The notes: generated by a model from the letters alone, not told the origin. A DNA stretch of 46,716 nucleotides from CAYXVU01 sp964468725 (GCA_964468725.1 CAYXVU010000014.1:1-46716), one strand, 5' to 3'. Shown: positions 23,291 through 33,600, counted from the stretch's first letter. Numbers and translations: made by a program.

Positions 23291-24384
23291 ATGTTCACTT
23301 CATCGAGGTCATTAAAAAATTCGGCTCAACCCTCGTGGTTGATCGGCTGAATCTGCAAATTGAAGCGGGCGAATTTATCGTCCTGCTCGGCCCGTCCGGG
23401 TGCGGCAAGACGACAACGCTCCGCATGCTTGCCGGTCTCGAAGAGGCCACCGCAGGCGATATTCTGATCGGCGGTCACCGCGTCAATGACATTCCGGCGC
23501 GCCAACGTGATATTGCTATGGTCTTTCAAAACTATGCGCTCTATCCGCATCTGAGTGTCGCCGACAACATCGCCTATCCGCTGAAGATCAGGAAGATTTC
23601 GCGCCCGCAAATCGGTCAGCGCGTCGCCAGCACGGCGGCGTTGTTAGAGATCGAACATCTGCTCGGTCGTAAACCGCGCGAATTGTCGGGCGGCGAACGC
23701 CAACGCGTGGCGCTCGCCCGCGCCATCGTGCGCGAGCCGCGAGTCTATTTGATGGACGAGCCGCTTTCGAATCTCGATGCGCGATTGCGCGTACAGATGC
23801 GCGGCGAGTTGAAACGCTTGCAGCATGAACTCGGCACGACGACCATCTATGTCACCCACGATCAAGCCGAAGCGATGACCTTAGCGCATCGCGTTGCGGT
23901 GCTGCGCGCAGGCGTGTTGCAGCAATTCGATACGCCGATGACTCTGTATAACCGACCGGCGAATCGCTTCGTCGCGCAGTTCGTCGGTTCGCCCGGTATG
24001 AACTTCATCGAAGGGCGTGTAGATGGCTCGGCTCGACAATTCGTCGGCCAAGATTTCGCTCTGCCATTGAATACAGCGCAGCTTGAGAGGCTCAAAGCGC
24101 AGGAGCGCGTCACGCTCGGCTTGCGCCCTGAACACCTGCGGGTCACCGACGTGAAGCAGGTGGGCAGTCTTCCGGCGACGGTTCATGTCAGCGAAGCGAT
24201 GGGCAATGAGACATTCGTTTTTTTGCGACTCGGCGGCGCGAAGCTGATCGCGCGGGCGGAAGCCGATTTTCATGCTGATATGGAAACACGCGTCGGCGTG
24301 CAACTCGAGACGAACAGAGCGCATTTCTTCCATGCCGACTCCGGCGACGCAATCAGCGAATCGAGTATCCGCGACGGCGACTGA
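23287..24384 (+). CDS. Sugar ABC transporter ATP-binding protein (MalK/UgpC/MsmX-type)
   Basis: 365-residue cytoplasmic ATPase that powers the CUT1 importer. It has Walker A GPSGCGKT (residues 35-42), Q-loop FQNYALYPHLSV, signature LSGGERQRVALARAI, Walker B VYLMDEPLSNLDARLR and switch His in VTHDQAEAMT. The C-terminal 120 residues form the TOBE/regulatory domain (TLGLRPEHLRVTD, then EAMGNETFVFLRLGG), which marks the sugar-type subfamily. ATG 23287 overlaps the permease stop (ATGA). It is the last gene of the operon; no transcription terminator stands out after it. Confidence 0.96.
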   Translation: MNVHFIEVIKKFGSTLVVDRLNLQIEAGEFIVLLGPSGCGKTTTLRMLAGLEEATAGDILIGGHRVNDIPARQRDIAMVFQNYALYPHLSVADNIAYPLKIRKISRPQIGQRVASTAALLEIEHLLGRKPRELSGGERQRVALARAIVREPRVYLMDEPLSNLDARLRVQMRGELKRLQHELGTTTIYVTHDQAEAMTLAHRVAVLRAGVLQQFDTPMTLYNRPANRFVAQFVGSPGMNFIEGRVDGSARQFVGQDFALPLNTAQLERLKAQERVTLGLRPEHLRVTDVKQVGSLPATVHVSEAMGNETFVFLRLGGAKLIARAEADFHADMETRVGVQLETNRAHFFHADSGDAISESSIRDGD

Positions 24385-24423
24385 TGCCCTCTTCTTTCGG
24401 CTGCAGGGTTCTATCTTTCAATC

Positions 24424-24768
24424 CTACGAAAGAATCCAATCTGGAGTGTCGAGTTCAGCTATTTGTTTCACTGTTGGAAATCGCTGCCCGTGCAGCTTTT
24501 CGATGCGCCTGCAATGTGCAAATTTCTTGAGCTTGGTTTGAAACTGTATGCGCTCGTCTTGTAAGTGGCGCACGGCTTTGCTCAGGCTTTCGCCGCTTGG
24601 TTTTCTTTGCCAATCAAAGTCATAGTGCAGCCCCAAACGGAGGTAGGTTTTATGAAAACTTTGTTTGGTTAGCCAGCCATAAGAAGTAATGCAATAGAGA
24701 AAGCACCGACACCTTCTGGCCAGAGGCATCTGCGCATCCAGAACGCGCCGATATTGAGCATTGAACAC
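24424..24768 (-). CDS. Hypothetical protein downstream of serA
   Basis: 114-codon frame whose GTG start overlaps the serA stop by one base (TAGTG), suggesting coupling. The product is basic, Cys-containing (RCRCFLYC, AHCRR) and ends with the helix-rich stretch LSKAVRHLQDERIQFQTKLKKFAHC. I recognise no family. The stretch is visibly richer in A+T than its neighbours, which would fit acquired DNA. It fills an otherwise empty 380-base gap between the convergent ABC operon and serA, and no competing frame there looks better. It might also be noncoding or a gene remnant. Confidence 0.42.
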   Translation of the reverse strand: MFNAQYRRVLDAQMPLARRCRCFLYCITSYGWLTKQSFHKTYLRLGLHYDFDWQRKPSGESLSKAVRHLQDERIQFQTKLKKFAHCRRIEKLHGQRFPTVKQIAELDTPDWILS

Positions 24769-26348
24769 TACAGCCTTACCTGTTGAACCGAAATGACGTC
24801 AGCCAGCGCTGACAGTCCGCGCAGCGCCGCTTCGCTCATCGGCTGGTCAATTTGAATCAACGCCAGTGCGCTTTCGCCGATCTTTTTGCGACCGAGATAG
24901 AGCCTGCCGATGTTCACCCCTTGCTCGCCAATGTAGCTGGCAATGCGACCGAGCACGCCGGGCACATCGCGGTTGAAGAGATAGAGCATGTGGCCTTTGG
25001 GAATGGCTTCCAAGTTGAACCCGTTGATGCGCACGATGCGCCCATCGCGCCGACCGAACAAAGCGCCCGCGACTTCGCTCTGGCGCTCATTCGTCACGGT
25101 TCGCACAAAGATCATACTGGCAAAATCGCGCGCCCGTCGCGCCAGCGACTCGCTAACCTTGATGCCGCGCTCTTCAGCGACGATGGCGGCGTTGACCATA
25201 TTGACGCGCTCAATCACGGGCGACAGCAATCCCGCTAATACCGCCTGCGTAATGGGCTTCACATCGTGTTCAGTGACTTCGCCGGAATACTCGATGCTCA
25301 CTTCGCTGAGGTCATGGCCGAAGACTTGCCCTTGAAAGAGTCCGATCTTTTCACCGAGCGTAATGTAAGGGCCGATGGCGGTCAGCAAATCGGCGCTCAC
25401 CGCAGGCATGTTGACCGCGCCGCGCACCGCGCCATGTTTGAGGTATTCGACCACCTGTTCGGCGATCATCGTTGCGACGCCGAATTGCGCTTCGTGTGTG
25501 GACGCGCCGAGGTGCGGAGTGGCGATCACTTGATCGAGTGCGAGCAGCGGATTGTCCACAGGCGTCGGCTCCTGTTCGAAAACATCCAATGCCGCGCCTG
25601 CGACTCTGCCCGATTGGATGGCTTCGGTCAGTGCGTCTTCGTCAATCAAACCGCCGCGCGCGCAGTTAATCAAGCGCACGCCGACCTTCATCTTGTCTAT
25701 CGCTTCGGCATTGATGAGTCCGCGCGTTTCGTCGGTGAGCGGCGTATGCACAGTGATGAAGTCGGCGCGCGCGTAAAGTGTGTCGAGCGCGACCATCTCA
25801 ATGCCCAATTCGCGGGCGGCCTCTTTGGTAAAGTAGGGGTCGAAGGCGATGACCTCCATGCCGAAAGCACGGGCGCGGTCGGCAACCGTTGAACCGATGC
25901 GCCCCATGCCGATGATGCCGAGCGTTTTGTTCATCAATTCGACGCCGAGAAAACGATTCTTCTCCCATTTGCCCGCTTTGGTCGAAGCCGACGCCTGCGG
26001 GACCTGTCGCGCCAATGCCATCAACATGGCAAAAGTGTGTTCGGCGGTGGTGACGGTGTTACCCGCCGCCGCGTTCATCACCACGATGCCGCGCCGCGTC
26101 GCTGCGGCTACGTCAATGTTGTCAACTCCCGTGCCAGCGCGCCCGATGACGCGCAACGAGGTAGCCAGCGCGAGGAGATCGGCCGTAACTTTGGTCTTGC
26201 TGCGCACGATGAGGCCGTCATAGTCGCTAATGATTGCCCGTAGATCATCCGAGCTGAGGGCAGGACGTTCGTCGGCAGTCACACCTGTTGCGGACTGCAA
26301 AATCTCGACTCCGGCTTTTTCTAGCCCGTCACAAACCAGTATTCGCAT
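24768..26348 (-). CDS. serA: D-3-phosphoglycerate dehydrogenase (long form)
   Basis: First enzyme of phosphoserine synthesis, oxidising 3-phosphoglycerate to 3-phosphohydroxypyruvate with NAD+. The 526-residue length is that of the type with an extra domain. The NAD-binding GIIGMGRIG is at residues 144-152. Catalytic Arg231 lies in NCARGGLID, Glu260 in FEQEP and His279 in ATPHLGAS. After about residue 315 comes the allosteric substrate-binding (ASB) domain, and the C-terminus is an ACT domain that senses serine (LYLFNRDVPGVLGRIASYIG). ATG 26348 gives the expected MRILVCDGLE start, though its GAGGA is 14 bases away. It lies 100 bases downstream of the sulfatase gene on the same strand. Confidence 0.97.
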   Translation of the reverse strand: MRILVCDGLEKAGVEILQSATGVTADERPALSSDDLRAIISDYDGLIVRSKTKVTADLLALATSLRVIGRAGTGVDNIDVAAATRRGIVVMNAAAGNTVTTAEHTFAMLMALARQVPQASASTKAGKWEKNRFLGVELMNKTLGIIGMGRIGSTVADRARAFGMEVIAFDPYFTKEAARELGIEMVALDTLYARADFITVHTPLTDETRGLINAEAIDKMKVGVRLINCARGGLIDEDALTEAIQSGRVAGAALDVFEQEPTPVDNPLLALDQVIATPHLGASTHEAQFGVATMIAEQVVEYLKHGAVRGAVNMPAVSADLLTAIGPYITLGEKIGLFQGQVFGHDLSEVSIEYSGEVTEHDVKPITQAVLAGLLSPVIERVNMVNAAIVAEERGIKVSESLARRARDFASMIFVRTVTNERQSEVAGALFGRRDGRIVRINGFNLEAIPKGHMLYLFNRDVPGVLGRIASYIGEQGVNIGRLYLGRKKIGESALALIQIDQPMSEAALRGLSALADVISVQQVRL

Positions 26349-26450
26349 AAGAATGAAATGAGTCCTCTTTTGATTGTTCGCAGAGAGATTGTAGATTTCC
26401 GCACGCGGGTCAAACAAACCGAAAGTGCAGACCGCCTCAAACCGCCACGA

Positions 26451-27884
26451 CTATTTTTGCGCCTGCGTCTCGGTGAGCAAGCGTTGCATGGTCTGCTGCA
26501 TCTGTATGAGCGCGTGCTTGGCGCGCGGATGACGGATGAGATTGTTCATCTCGTATGGGTCGGTCTTTAGATCATACAATTCGTCCATGCCGTCGAGTTC
26601 GAGGTAGTGAATATATTTCCAGCGTTTCGTGCGGACGGCCTTATAACCCATGGTTACAAGACGCGGCATCACACGATCAGAGTAATACTCAAGCAAGAAA
26701 GCTGTACGCCATGATGGTCTGCCGCCTTGCAGAATCGGGACGAGCGAGCGCCCTTGCATATTATCCGGCACCGGAAGATTGGCAAAAGTCAGCAAGGTCG
26801 GAGCTAAATCAATGTTGAGCGTCAATTCGTCGCGCACTAGACCCGCCCGAATTCTGCGCGGGTAGCGGATGAGCAAGGGCAATCGGATGGACTCTTCATA
26901 AGCAAGCCGCCGTTCGATACTCAAACCATGCTCGCCGTAAAAGTAACCGTTGTCGCTAGTGAAGATCACAATGGTATTGTCCAGTTGTCCAGTCTCTTGC
27001 AACGCCTTGAAGATTTCTCCGACGCCTTCTTCAACCGCCATCAAGGTCTGCTGCCGTTGACGAATAACGCGATCACTCGTTCCGGTCTCCCGTCCCAACG
27101 GCGGTAAGTCAGCGATGCGGCGTTGCAAAGCGGGTTTGCCTGCGGGCGCACGCAATGCGTTCGGGCGTCGGGCAACCGGTTTGTCGAGATAGAGGTTCTG
27201 ATGGCGTTCGGCGGGGATGAAGTGTTCTGCATCAGCCATCGAGATGCTGCCATCGCCGTGCTGCATCACTTCGGGGTGAATGGCTTTGTGCGCCAAATAG
27301 ACGAGAAAGGGGTTGCGGCGCGGGCGCTTGATGAATTCGACTGCATGACCGGTGAGCAGATCGGTGATGTAGCCCGTAGAAGGAGTCACCTTGCCGTCTT
27401 CGTTGAAGTCGGGATTGATATACGAGCCTTGCCCTTTGAAACTCACCCAGCGATTAAAGCCGGGGCGCGGCGTGTCGTCATTGCCCATGTGCCACTTGCC
27501 AATAAACGCCGTGTCGTAACCTGCTTGCTGAAGCAGCAGCGGAAAGGTCGCCAGTTTATGGCTGGCCGCAGAGCGGTCAATGTTATCCGTGATGCCATGC
27601 GTGTGGGCATATTGTCCGGTTAAGAAACTAGCGCGGCACGGGGAACAAAGCGGCGTCGTCATAAAGGCATTGCGGAAGCGCGCGCCTTCCCGCGCCAGCC
27701 GATCAATGTTTGGCGTTCGAACCACCGGATGGCCGACACAACTCAGTTCGTCCCAACGCAGATCGTCAACCAGTATGAAGACGATATTGGGGCGCGGCTG
27801 GCTCATTGCCTTGCGACCCGTCTGGTTTCGCCCTTGCGCGGGCAGCAACAACAGCGCAATCAATACAAAGACGCGAACTGGCAT
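26451..27884 (-). CDS. Exported sulfatase, type I (formylglycine-dependent)
   Basis: 477-residue hydrolase of sulfate esters. A short signal peptide (residues 1-18) is followed by NIVFILVDDLRWDEL, where Asp40 and Asp41 bind the metal. The maturation motif is CSPCRASFLTG (Cys80-x-Pro-x-Arg); Cys80 must be converted to formylglycine. IFTSDNGYFYGEHG carries further metal ligands (about residues 300-315). The C-terminal part (DGMDELYDLKTDPYEMNNLI) is the usual subdomain of arylsulfatase and N-acetylglucosamine-6-sulfatase-like proteins. ATG 27884 follows GAGGAGGG. No formylglycine-generating enzyme is encoded in the window. The substrate is probably a sulfated glycan, by family habit only. Confidence 0.95.
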   Translation of the reverse strand: MPVRVFVLIALLLLPAQGRNQTGRKAMSQPRPNIVFILVDDLRWDELSCVGHPVVRTPNIDRLAREGARFRNAFMTTPLCSPCRASFLTGQYAHTHGITDNIDRSAASHKLATFPLLLQQAGYDTAFIGKWHMGNDDTPRPGFNRWVSFKGQGSYINPDFNEDGKVTPSTGYITDLLTGHAVEFIKRPRRNPFLVYLAHKAIHPEVMQHGDGSISMADAEHFIPAERHQNLYLDKPVARRPNALRAPAGKPALQRRIADLPPLGRETGTSDRVIRQRQQTLMAVEEGVGEIFKALQETGQLDNTIVIFTSDNGYFYGEHGLSIERRLAYEESIRLPLLIRYPRRIRAGLVRDELTLNIDLAPTLLTFANLPVPDNMQGRSLVPILQGGRPSWRTAFLLEYYSDRVMPRLVTMGYKAVRTKRWKYIHYLELDGMDELYDLKTDPYEMNNLIRHPRAKHALIQMQQTMQRLLTETQAQK

Positions 27885-28085
27885 GTCAATCCCTCCTCTA
27901 TTCGATTGGCCAATGACTGTACGGGAAGGGCAGGGTGAGCGTCCAGCCGTCAGGTTGTGCAGGCGAAAGCCCGCTTTTCAATTCACGCCGAGGCGCAGAG
28001 ATCAAGAGTCGGCCAAGAGGAATTATCCGCCATCGCGCAGGTGGGCATTTCGCGCTAACGCCAGTGCCGGGAGAGCCGGTGAGTA

Positions 28086-28355
28086 TCAAGATTCCGTGTC
28101 GTAGGCTTCGACGCTGAGGATTTCATATAGGGTTGCGGCTTGAGCTTTCGGGGCGGGCTTGATCGGAACCTCTTTGACGAGAACTGTCGTCAGGCGACCG
28201 CGCTGTTTGATCGCCAAGCGGTCGCCGACGCGAACATCGCGGGCGCTTTTGGCAGGCGCATTGTTGAGCGTAACCGCCCCCGCTTCACACATCTGCTGCG
28301 CCAACGTGCGACGTGGAACCAGTCGGCTGACCTTCAAAAAAATATCCAATCGCAT
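28086..28355 (-). CDS. S4-domain RNA-binding protein (Hsp15-like)
   Basis: 89-residue protein consisting almost entirely of an S4 domain: MRLDIFLKVSRLVPRRTLAQQMCEAG, then VTLNNAPAKSARDVRVGDRLAIKQ. This is the layout of the RqcP/Hsp15-type heat-shock proteins, which bind rRNA or tRNA on stalled 50S subunits. A Pro/Lys-rich C-terminal tail (VPIKPAPKAQ) replaces the longer Hsp15 tail. It is the last gene in the leftward mfd, PPIase, PPIase, S4 series, 145 bases after the SurA-like gene. Whether it is part of that transcript is uncertain. Confidence 0.9.
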   Translation of the reverse strand: MRLDIFLKVSRLVPRRTLAQQMCEAGAVTLNNAPAKSARDVRVGDRLAIKQRGRLTTVLVKEVPIKPAPKAQAATLYEILSVEAYDTES

Positions 28356-28500
28356 ACGAAATTGACGAGCGGTTAGAGGAGGCAGGGAGATGGGGAGGCG
28401 GCGAAACGGCAGAGCCGATTTTTCTCACCTCCCGATTTGCCTTCTGTACCCGGTCTCATGCTCTGTGCAATGCGCAACTTGACACCGGTAAGCTGCCCCC

Positions 28501-29526
28501 CTACTTTGCGGCTTGGGTGGCATCATAGCCTTTGGTGATCTTGATGTAGGCTTCGTCGCGCAGTCGTTTGAGGAATTTTTTCCGCGCATCTTCGGAGCGT
28601 TCCATCGTAGCAGCGCGACCGATGAAGTTTTGCACTTGCTGGTCTTCATACGGCATGACGGTTGCGGGCGTCTGCGCGTCGAGCCGAATGATTTGATAGC
28701 CCTCTTGTATGCGCAGCGGTTCGGTCACGTCGCCGACCTTCAGGGTTGAGATGGCCTTTTCAATATCGGATCGGACTTCGCCTTGTTTGAACGTTCCCAT
28801 CTTGCCGCCCTGCGCGCGCGTCGGGCGCGAGGCGGGCGAATACTTTTGCACCGCGTCGGTGAAGCTGAGTCCGGCGCGCAACTCTTCGATGATGCGGCGG
28901 GCGCGTTGTTCGACCTCGGCAGCCGTATAGCCTTCCAGCGGCAGGAAGATTTCTGAGATGGTGGATTCGCCGGGTTTGGTGAAGCGACTCTTGTTCTTCT
29001 CGTAGAACTCGCGTTTGTCTTTCTCCGTCAGGCTCTGAAAGATCGGCGACATCACTTCGCGCCCGATCACCTGCTCCTGTTGAAACTGTCTGCGAATCGA
29101 AGCGCGAAAGGCTTCGGGGTCAACGCCCTGTTGCCGCATAGCTTTTTCCAACTCCAAGACGGTGGGCATCTGATACTCTGTCACCAGTTGCAAGATGTAT
29201 TGATTGACTTCGGCTTCGACATCAATCCCCAACTCTTTAGCACGCTGTTCGAGCAAGATGTTATCAATCAAGAGGTCGAGTACTGTCGGTTTGATCTTCT
29301 CGTATTCGGCGTTGATTTCAGCTTCGCCTTTGCCCTCTTGTTGCAGGCGTTTGACAAGGCTGGCCTTCAACTCTTCGAGCGCTCCCATATAATCGGCGCG
29401 CGTGATGATGTCGTTGTTGATGCGGGCAACGATCTCGTTGACCAGTTCCGGCTCCTGCGCCATCGCCGTCAAGGACAGCGCGAAGCAGCAAAGTGCGACC
29501 AGCGTTTTCGTAAAAACCTTCTTCAT
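28501..29526 (-). CDS. Periplasmic SurA-like peptidyl-prolyl isomerase
   Basis: 341-residue outer-membrane-protein chaperone. ATG 29526 follows GGAGAGG (29531-29537); the longer frame adds five residues without a site. Signal peptide 1-23 (AMA). The SurA-type N-domain begins LVNEIVARINNDIITRADYMGAL (about residues 26-48). One parvulin (PpiC) domain lies at about 170-275, with SEIFLP, GGKMGTFKQGEV and the rotamase turn EPLRIQEGYQIIRL. A C-terminal helix returns to the N-domain. It is shorter than E. coli SurA, which has two parvulin domains. Encoded downstream of mfd and a second PPIase on the same strand. Confidence 0.93.
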   Translation of the reverse strand: MKKVFTKTLVALCCFALSLTAMAQEPELVNEIVARINNDIITRADYMGALEELKASLVKRLQQEGKGEAEINAEYEKIKPTVLDLLIDNILLEQRAKELGIDVEAEVNQYILQLVTEYQMPTVLELEKAMRQQGVDPEAFRASIRRQFQQEQVIGREVMSPIFQSLTEKDKREFYEKNKSRFTKPGESTISEIFLPLEGYTAAEVEQRARRIIEELRAGLSFTDAVQKYSPASRPTRAQGGKMGTFKQGEVRSDIEKAISTLKVGDVTEPLRIQEGYQIIRLDAQTPATVMPYEDQQVQNFIGRAATMERSEDARKKFLKRLRDEAYIKITKGYDATQAAK

Positions 29527-29622
29527 AGAACCTCTCCACATGATTTCCGATCTGCTCGGTAGCTGAACAAGGAACGCGGCAAGCGTACCATCCTTGCTGC
29601 GTTTTCCTGCCCTGACGAAAAG

Positions 29623-30624
29623 CTAATTCTGCCTGAACCGCCCTGAATATGTGAAGCCGAGACGGGACGGGCTAGTAATTTCAATGGCAGCTTGGGCGGC
29701 CAGTTTGGCGAGCGCCTCTTCAATCGCCTGTTGGTTTTTGCGCGCCGTCAACTCTTCGGCTAGTTGCGCTGTCACTTCGTACATCTGCGAACGCCGTTCT
29801 TCGTCGGGGCGCGGCTGCACGCGCCGTTCGAGCAAAAAGAGGTGATAACCGAAGTTCGATTGAATCACCGCGCTGACCTCACCGAGTCGCAAGGTCTGCA
29901 AGGTGCGTTTGAGAAATTCCGGCAAATGCGCCTCTTCATATTTCGACAATCCGCCGCTTTCGGCATTCGGCGCATCGGAGTACTGGCGCGCGATGGTGGC
30001 GAAATCCTTGTGGCCATCGGTAACTTCGAGCCGCAAGCGCTCCGCTTCTTCGCGCGACTGCACGCGAATCTCCCGAACGTGATAGCCCGATTTTTCTGCC
30101 AGCCGAGGTTGATTCTCCTGCACGTAGGCTTGAATCTCTTCCGGCGTCACTTTCACGCCCTTGAGAACGACTTGCCGATAGTATTTTTCGACTAACAGGT
30201 CATCGGCCAGCTCGGCGCGCGTGTTGGTGTCGGCAGTCGCTGATTTGATCTGCGGGTTCTGCTCGGCAGCCTGTCCGATCTCATCATCGTTTACCTTCAA
30301 ACCGGCGTCGGTTGCGGCGGTCAACACCAGCCGCCGCAGAATGTATTCGTCAAGCATCTGCGAGCGCAACGCATCGGATTTGTCATCGGTGTTCAATTCG
30401 CCCGCTTTGATCGTCAGAAATCGTTCCATCTGCCCGCTATGAATCTCTTCTCCGTTGATCGTCGCAATCACCGGCGAACCGTCGCCCCTGCCGCCGCAAG
30501 CGGTCAACAATATCGCTAGCGCGCTGAGCGACAGCCCCACCCGCAGCCAGTATGATCGCAAGCCGTTTTTCACACACTCGATGATTGCCTGCGAACGATG
30601 TCGCTTTACCCTCTGCCAATCCAT
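29623..30624 (-). CDS. Lipoprotein peptidyl-prolyl isomerase (PrsA/PpiC-type)
   Basis: 333-residue parvulin-type foldase. The lipobox LLTACGG marks it as a lipoprotein. An N-domain with VIATINGEEIHSGQMERFL follows. Then comes the parvulin domain (GYHVREIRVQSREEAERLRLEV, then ESGGLSKYEEAHLPEFLKRTLQTLRLGEVSAVIQSNFGYHLFLLERRV). The start is uncertain. ATG 30624 (used here) has a purine-rich site. ATG 30669 overlaps the mfd stop (ATGA) with AGGA upstream but adds a very basic leader. GTG 30573 would give the most typical signal peptide. Probably assists folding of envelope proteins together with the SurA-like protein 96 bases downstream. Confidence 0.9.
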   Translation of the reverse strand: MDWQRVKRHRSQAIIECVKNGLRSYWLRVGLSLSALAILLTACGGRGDGSPVIATINGEEIHSGQMERFLTIKAGELNTDDKSDALRSQMLDEYILRRLVLTAATDAGLKVNDDEIGQAAEQNPQIKSATADTNTRAELADDLLVEKYYRQVVLKGVKVTPEEIQAYVQENQPRLAEKSGYHVREIRVQSREEAERLRLEVTDGHKDFATIARQYSDAPNAESGGLSKYEEAHLPEFLKRTLQTLRLGEVSAVIQSNFGYHLFLLERRVQPRPDEERRSQMYEVTAQLAEELTARKNQQAIEEALAKLAAQAAIEITSPSRLGFTYSGRFRQN

Positions 30625-30665
30625 GCTCTCTTTTCCCTTTCGAGACTTTACTCTGCGCTTGTGGG

Positions 30666-33600
30666 TCATCGCAATTCCTGTAGCAAGGTGCGCACTTCGG
30701 CAAAGATTTCGGTCGCGCTCTGTTGTCGTAAGGTGATCTTCAAGACGCCCGATGGCGTAAAGCTTGCGCCGCTGGCGGCCACATAAGCAATCAGTTTGTC
30801 CGGGTTGATCTTTGCCTTTTCATCGAATTTTACCGCCAGCTTTTCGCCCTCGCGGTCAATCGAAAGCACGCCCAACCGCGACGCCTCGTGCCGCAGTCGC
30901 GCATACTCAAAGAGCGTCTCGACCGTTTCGGGAATCGGGCCATAGCGGTCGGCAACCTCGGCGTGAATGTCGGCCAACTCCTCATCATCTTCCGCCGATG
31001 AAATACGCTTATAGGTTCTGAGCCGCTGACTCACATCAAAGATGTACTCTTCCGGGATGCGAATATCTACGCCGAGGTTGATGGCCGCCGAAATCTCCTC
31101 TTCCGGCGCTTCGCCTTTGAGTTCGCGCACCGTGCGTTCAAGCATCTGGGTGTAGAGATCGAAGCCAATCGCTTCGATGTGCCCGGACTGTTCGCCGCCC
31201 AGCAGATTGCCCGCACCGCGCAGTTCCAAATCGAGCGCCGCAATGCGAAAGCCCGCGCCGAGATCGGAAAATTCGCGGATGGCCGCCAGCCGACGCCGCG
31301 CAATCGGCGTCAGCCCTTCTTCCGAAGGGATGAGCAAGTAGGCATAGGCGCGACGATTCGACCGCCCCACTCGCCCGCGCAATTGATAGAGTTGCGCCAA
31401 GCCATACCGATCTGCGCGGTTAATGATAATCGTGTTGGCAAGCGGAATATCAATGCCGTTTTCGATGATCGTTGTCGAAACCAGCACATCAAGCTCGTGC
31501 CGAATGAATTTCAAAATCACGTCTTCGAGTTGCTTCTCATCCATTTGCCCGTGCCCGACTGCGAGCCGCGCTTCGGGAACCAAGCGGCTGACCAGTTCGG
31601 CAATGGCAAAGATGGTTTCGATGCGATTGTGAACGAAGAAGACTTGCCCGCGTCGTTGCAACTCCAATTCGATGGCCGAACGAATCACGGTATCGGAAAA
31701 GGGTACGACGTGCGTTTGAATCGCCAGCCGGTCGCGCGGCGGGGTCTCGATGATGCTCATATCGCGCAGTCCCGCAAGCGACATATTCAAGGTGCGCGGA
31801 ATGGGCGTAGCCGACATGGCCAGCACGTCAACCTTTTTCCGCATCTGCTTGATGCGCTCTTTGTGCGCTACGCCGAAGCGTTGCTCTTCGTCGACGACGA
31901 GCAAGCCGAGGTCTTTAAAGTGAATATCTTTCGAAAGCAAGCGATGCGTGCCGATGGCGACATCAACGCCACCGGCTTCGATCCGCTTGATGATCTCTTT
32001 CTGCTCTTTCGTCCCCACGAAACGCGACAACATTTCGATTTTGATGGGAAAAGCTTGAAAGCGTTGTTGAAAGGTTTTGAAGTGTTGATAAACTAGCACC
32101 GTTGTCGGCGCTAACACCGCCACCTGTTTGCCATCCATCAGCGCCTTGAAAGCGGCTCGCATGGCCACTTCCGTCTTGCCGTAGCCAACATCGCCGACGA
32201 TCAAGCGGTCGGTCGGTTCGGGCGACTCCATGTCGGCTTTGACATCGGCGATGGCGGCTTCCTGATCGGGCGTCAGTTGATACTCGAATGCATCTTCGAA
32301 CTCCTTCTGCCAAGGCGAATCGCTGCCGTAGGCATGCCCTTTGACCAGTTTGCGTTCAGCGTAGAGTTTCAATAACTCTTCGGCCATATCGCGCATGGCG
32401 CGTTTGACGCGCGCCTTGGCCTTCTCCCAACTGACGCCGCCCAAACGGTCGAGCTTCGGCTCGTGCCCTTCGCCTGCCGAATACTTCTGCACCAGATCAA
32501 GGCGTTCAACCGGCACATAGAGCCTGCCGCCTTCGGCAAAGGTGAGCAGCATAAATTCGCGCACTCTCGCTTGCAGGCGTTCAAGCCCCGCAGCGACATT
32601 GCCGGTTGGCGAGCCTGCGGTATTGATCTGCTGCAAGCCTTGAAACTGGCCGATGCCGTGATCTACGTGAACGACGAAATCGCCGACCTTCAAATCGCCG
32701 AGATCGGACAAAAACGCCGACGCTTTGCGTTGTTTGCGCAGCCGCGCTTTGGCCATGCGCGGTGCGGCGTCGCCTTCGCTCTCGCCGAACACCTCGCCTT
32801 CCGTCAAGAGGTTGAGACTGGCTGACGGAAGGGCAAAACCATTGGCCAATTTGCCGACCGTCACGATGCGCGAGCTGACAATGACGTTGCGCTCTTCGGT
32901 TGCCAACGGGCTGAGCGAGGGCAGGAGTTGAGCAATGACGCCATACTCTTCGAGCAATTCGCGTGTGCGTTCGGCCAGTCCGAGACTCGCCATCGCAAAC
33001 AGCGTGATCGGCGCATTGGCCGCTGCCTCTCCCGCCAAGTCGCGCGCCAGTTCATGCACCCGGCTGTGATACCGGCGCGACGATTGCGAAAGCAACACGA
33101 TCTCCGGCGTCGCTTCGTCCAGCGTGAAGAGGAAGAGCTTGCGCGGACGGCGTTCGGAAAGCGCGCGAGGATAACGATCATCTTCGCCGATTGGGTCTGC
33201 TTCTGGACTCTCACTCGCTGCATCTTTCGACGCGGCTTCTTCAGCCGTCGCGTGCGGCGCATCATCTTCGCTGTTTAGGTTGGCTGGCGGTTGTGCGTCG
33301 GCGATGAGGTCGGCAATCGGGGTGAGGGTGACGGCTTCGAGTTGGAACTGCTCATCCGTGATAGCGGCATCGCGGCCTAACAAGCGAAGCTCGATTCGCA
33401 GAGCCGATTGCAAGTGCTCGCGCAGTTGCTCGCGCGTCAAAAATAGTTCATCGGGTCGCAGCGCAACCTCTCCCGCGTCGTCAGCCTGTGCGTAGCGGGT
33501 TTCGAGATAGTCATACAACTCTGCCGCGCGCGTTTCAATCTCCGCCGGTTCATCAACCACGAACACGGCGTCTTTGAAATAATCGAAGGCAGACGAGCGC

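Noticed and set aside
28356..28500. GGGAGG/CCTCCC and GGC/GCC inverted repeats as a terminator of the SurA-like gene
   Set aside because: Stems are short and interrupted and no T-run follows on the minus strand.
31179..32096. 305-codon rightward frame inside mfd
   Set aside because: Composition looks like the complement of the mfd translocase domain; no start signal and no recognisable motif.
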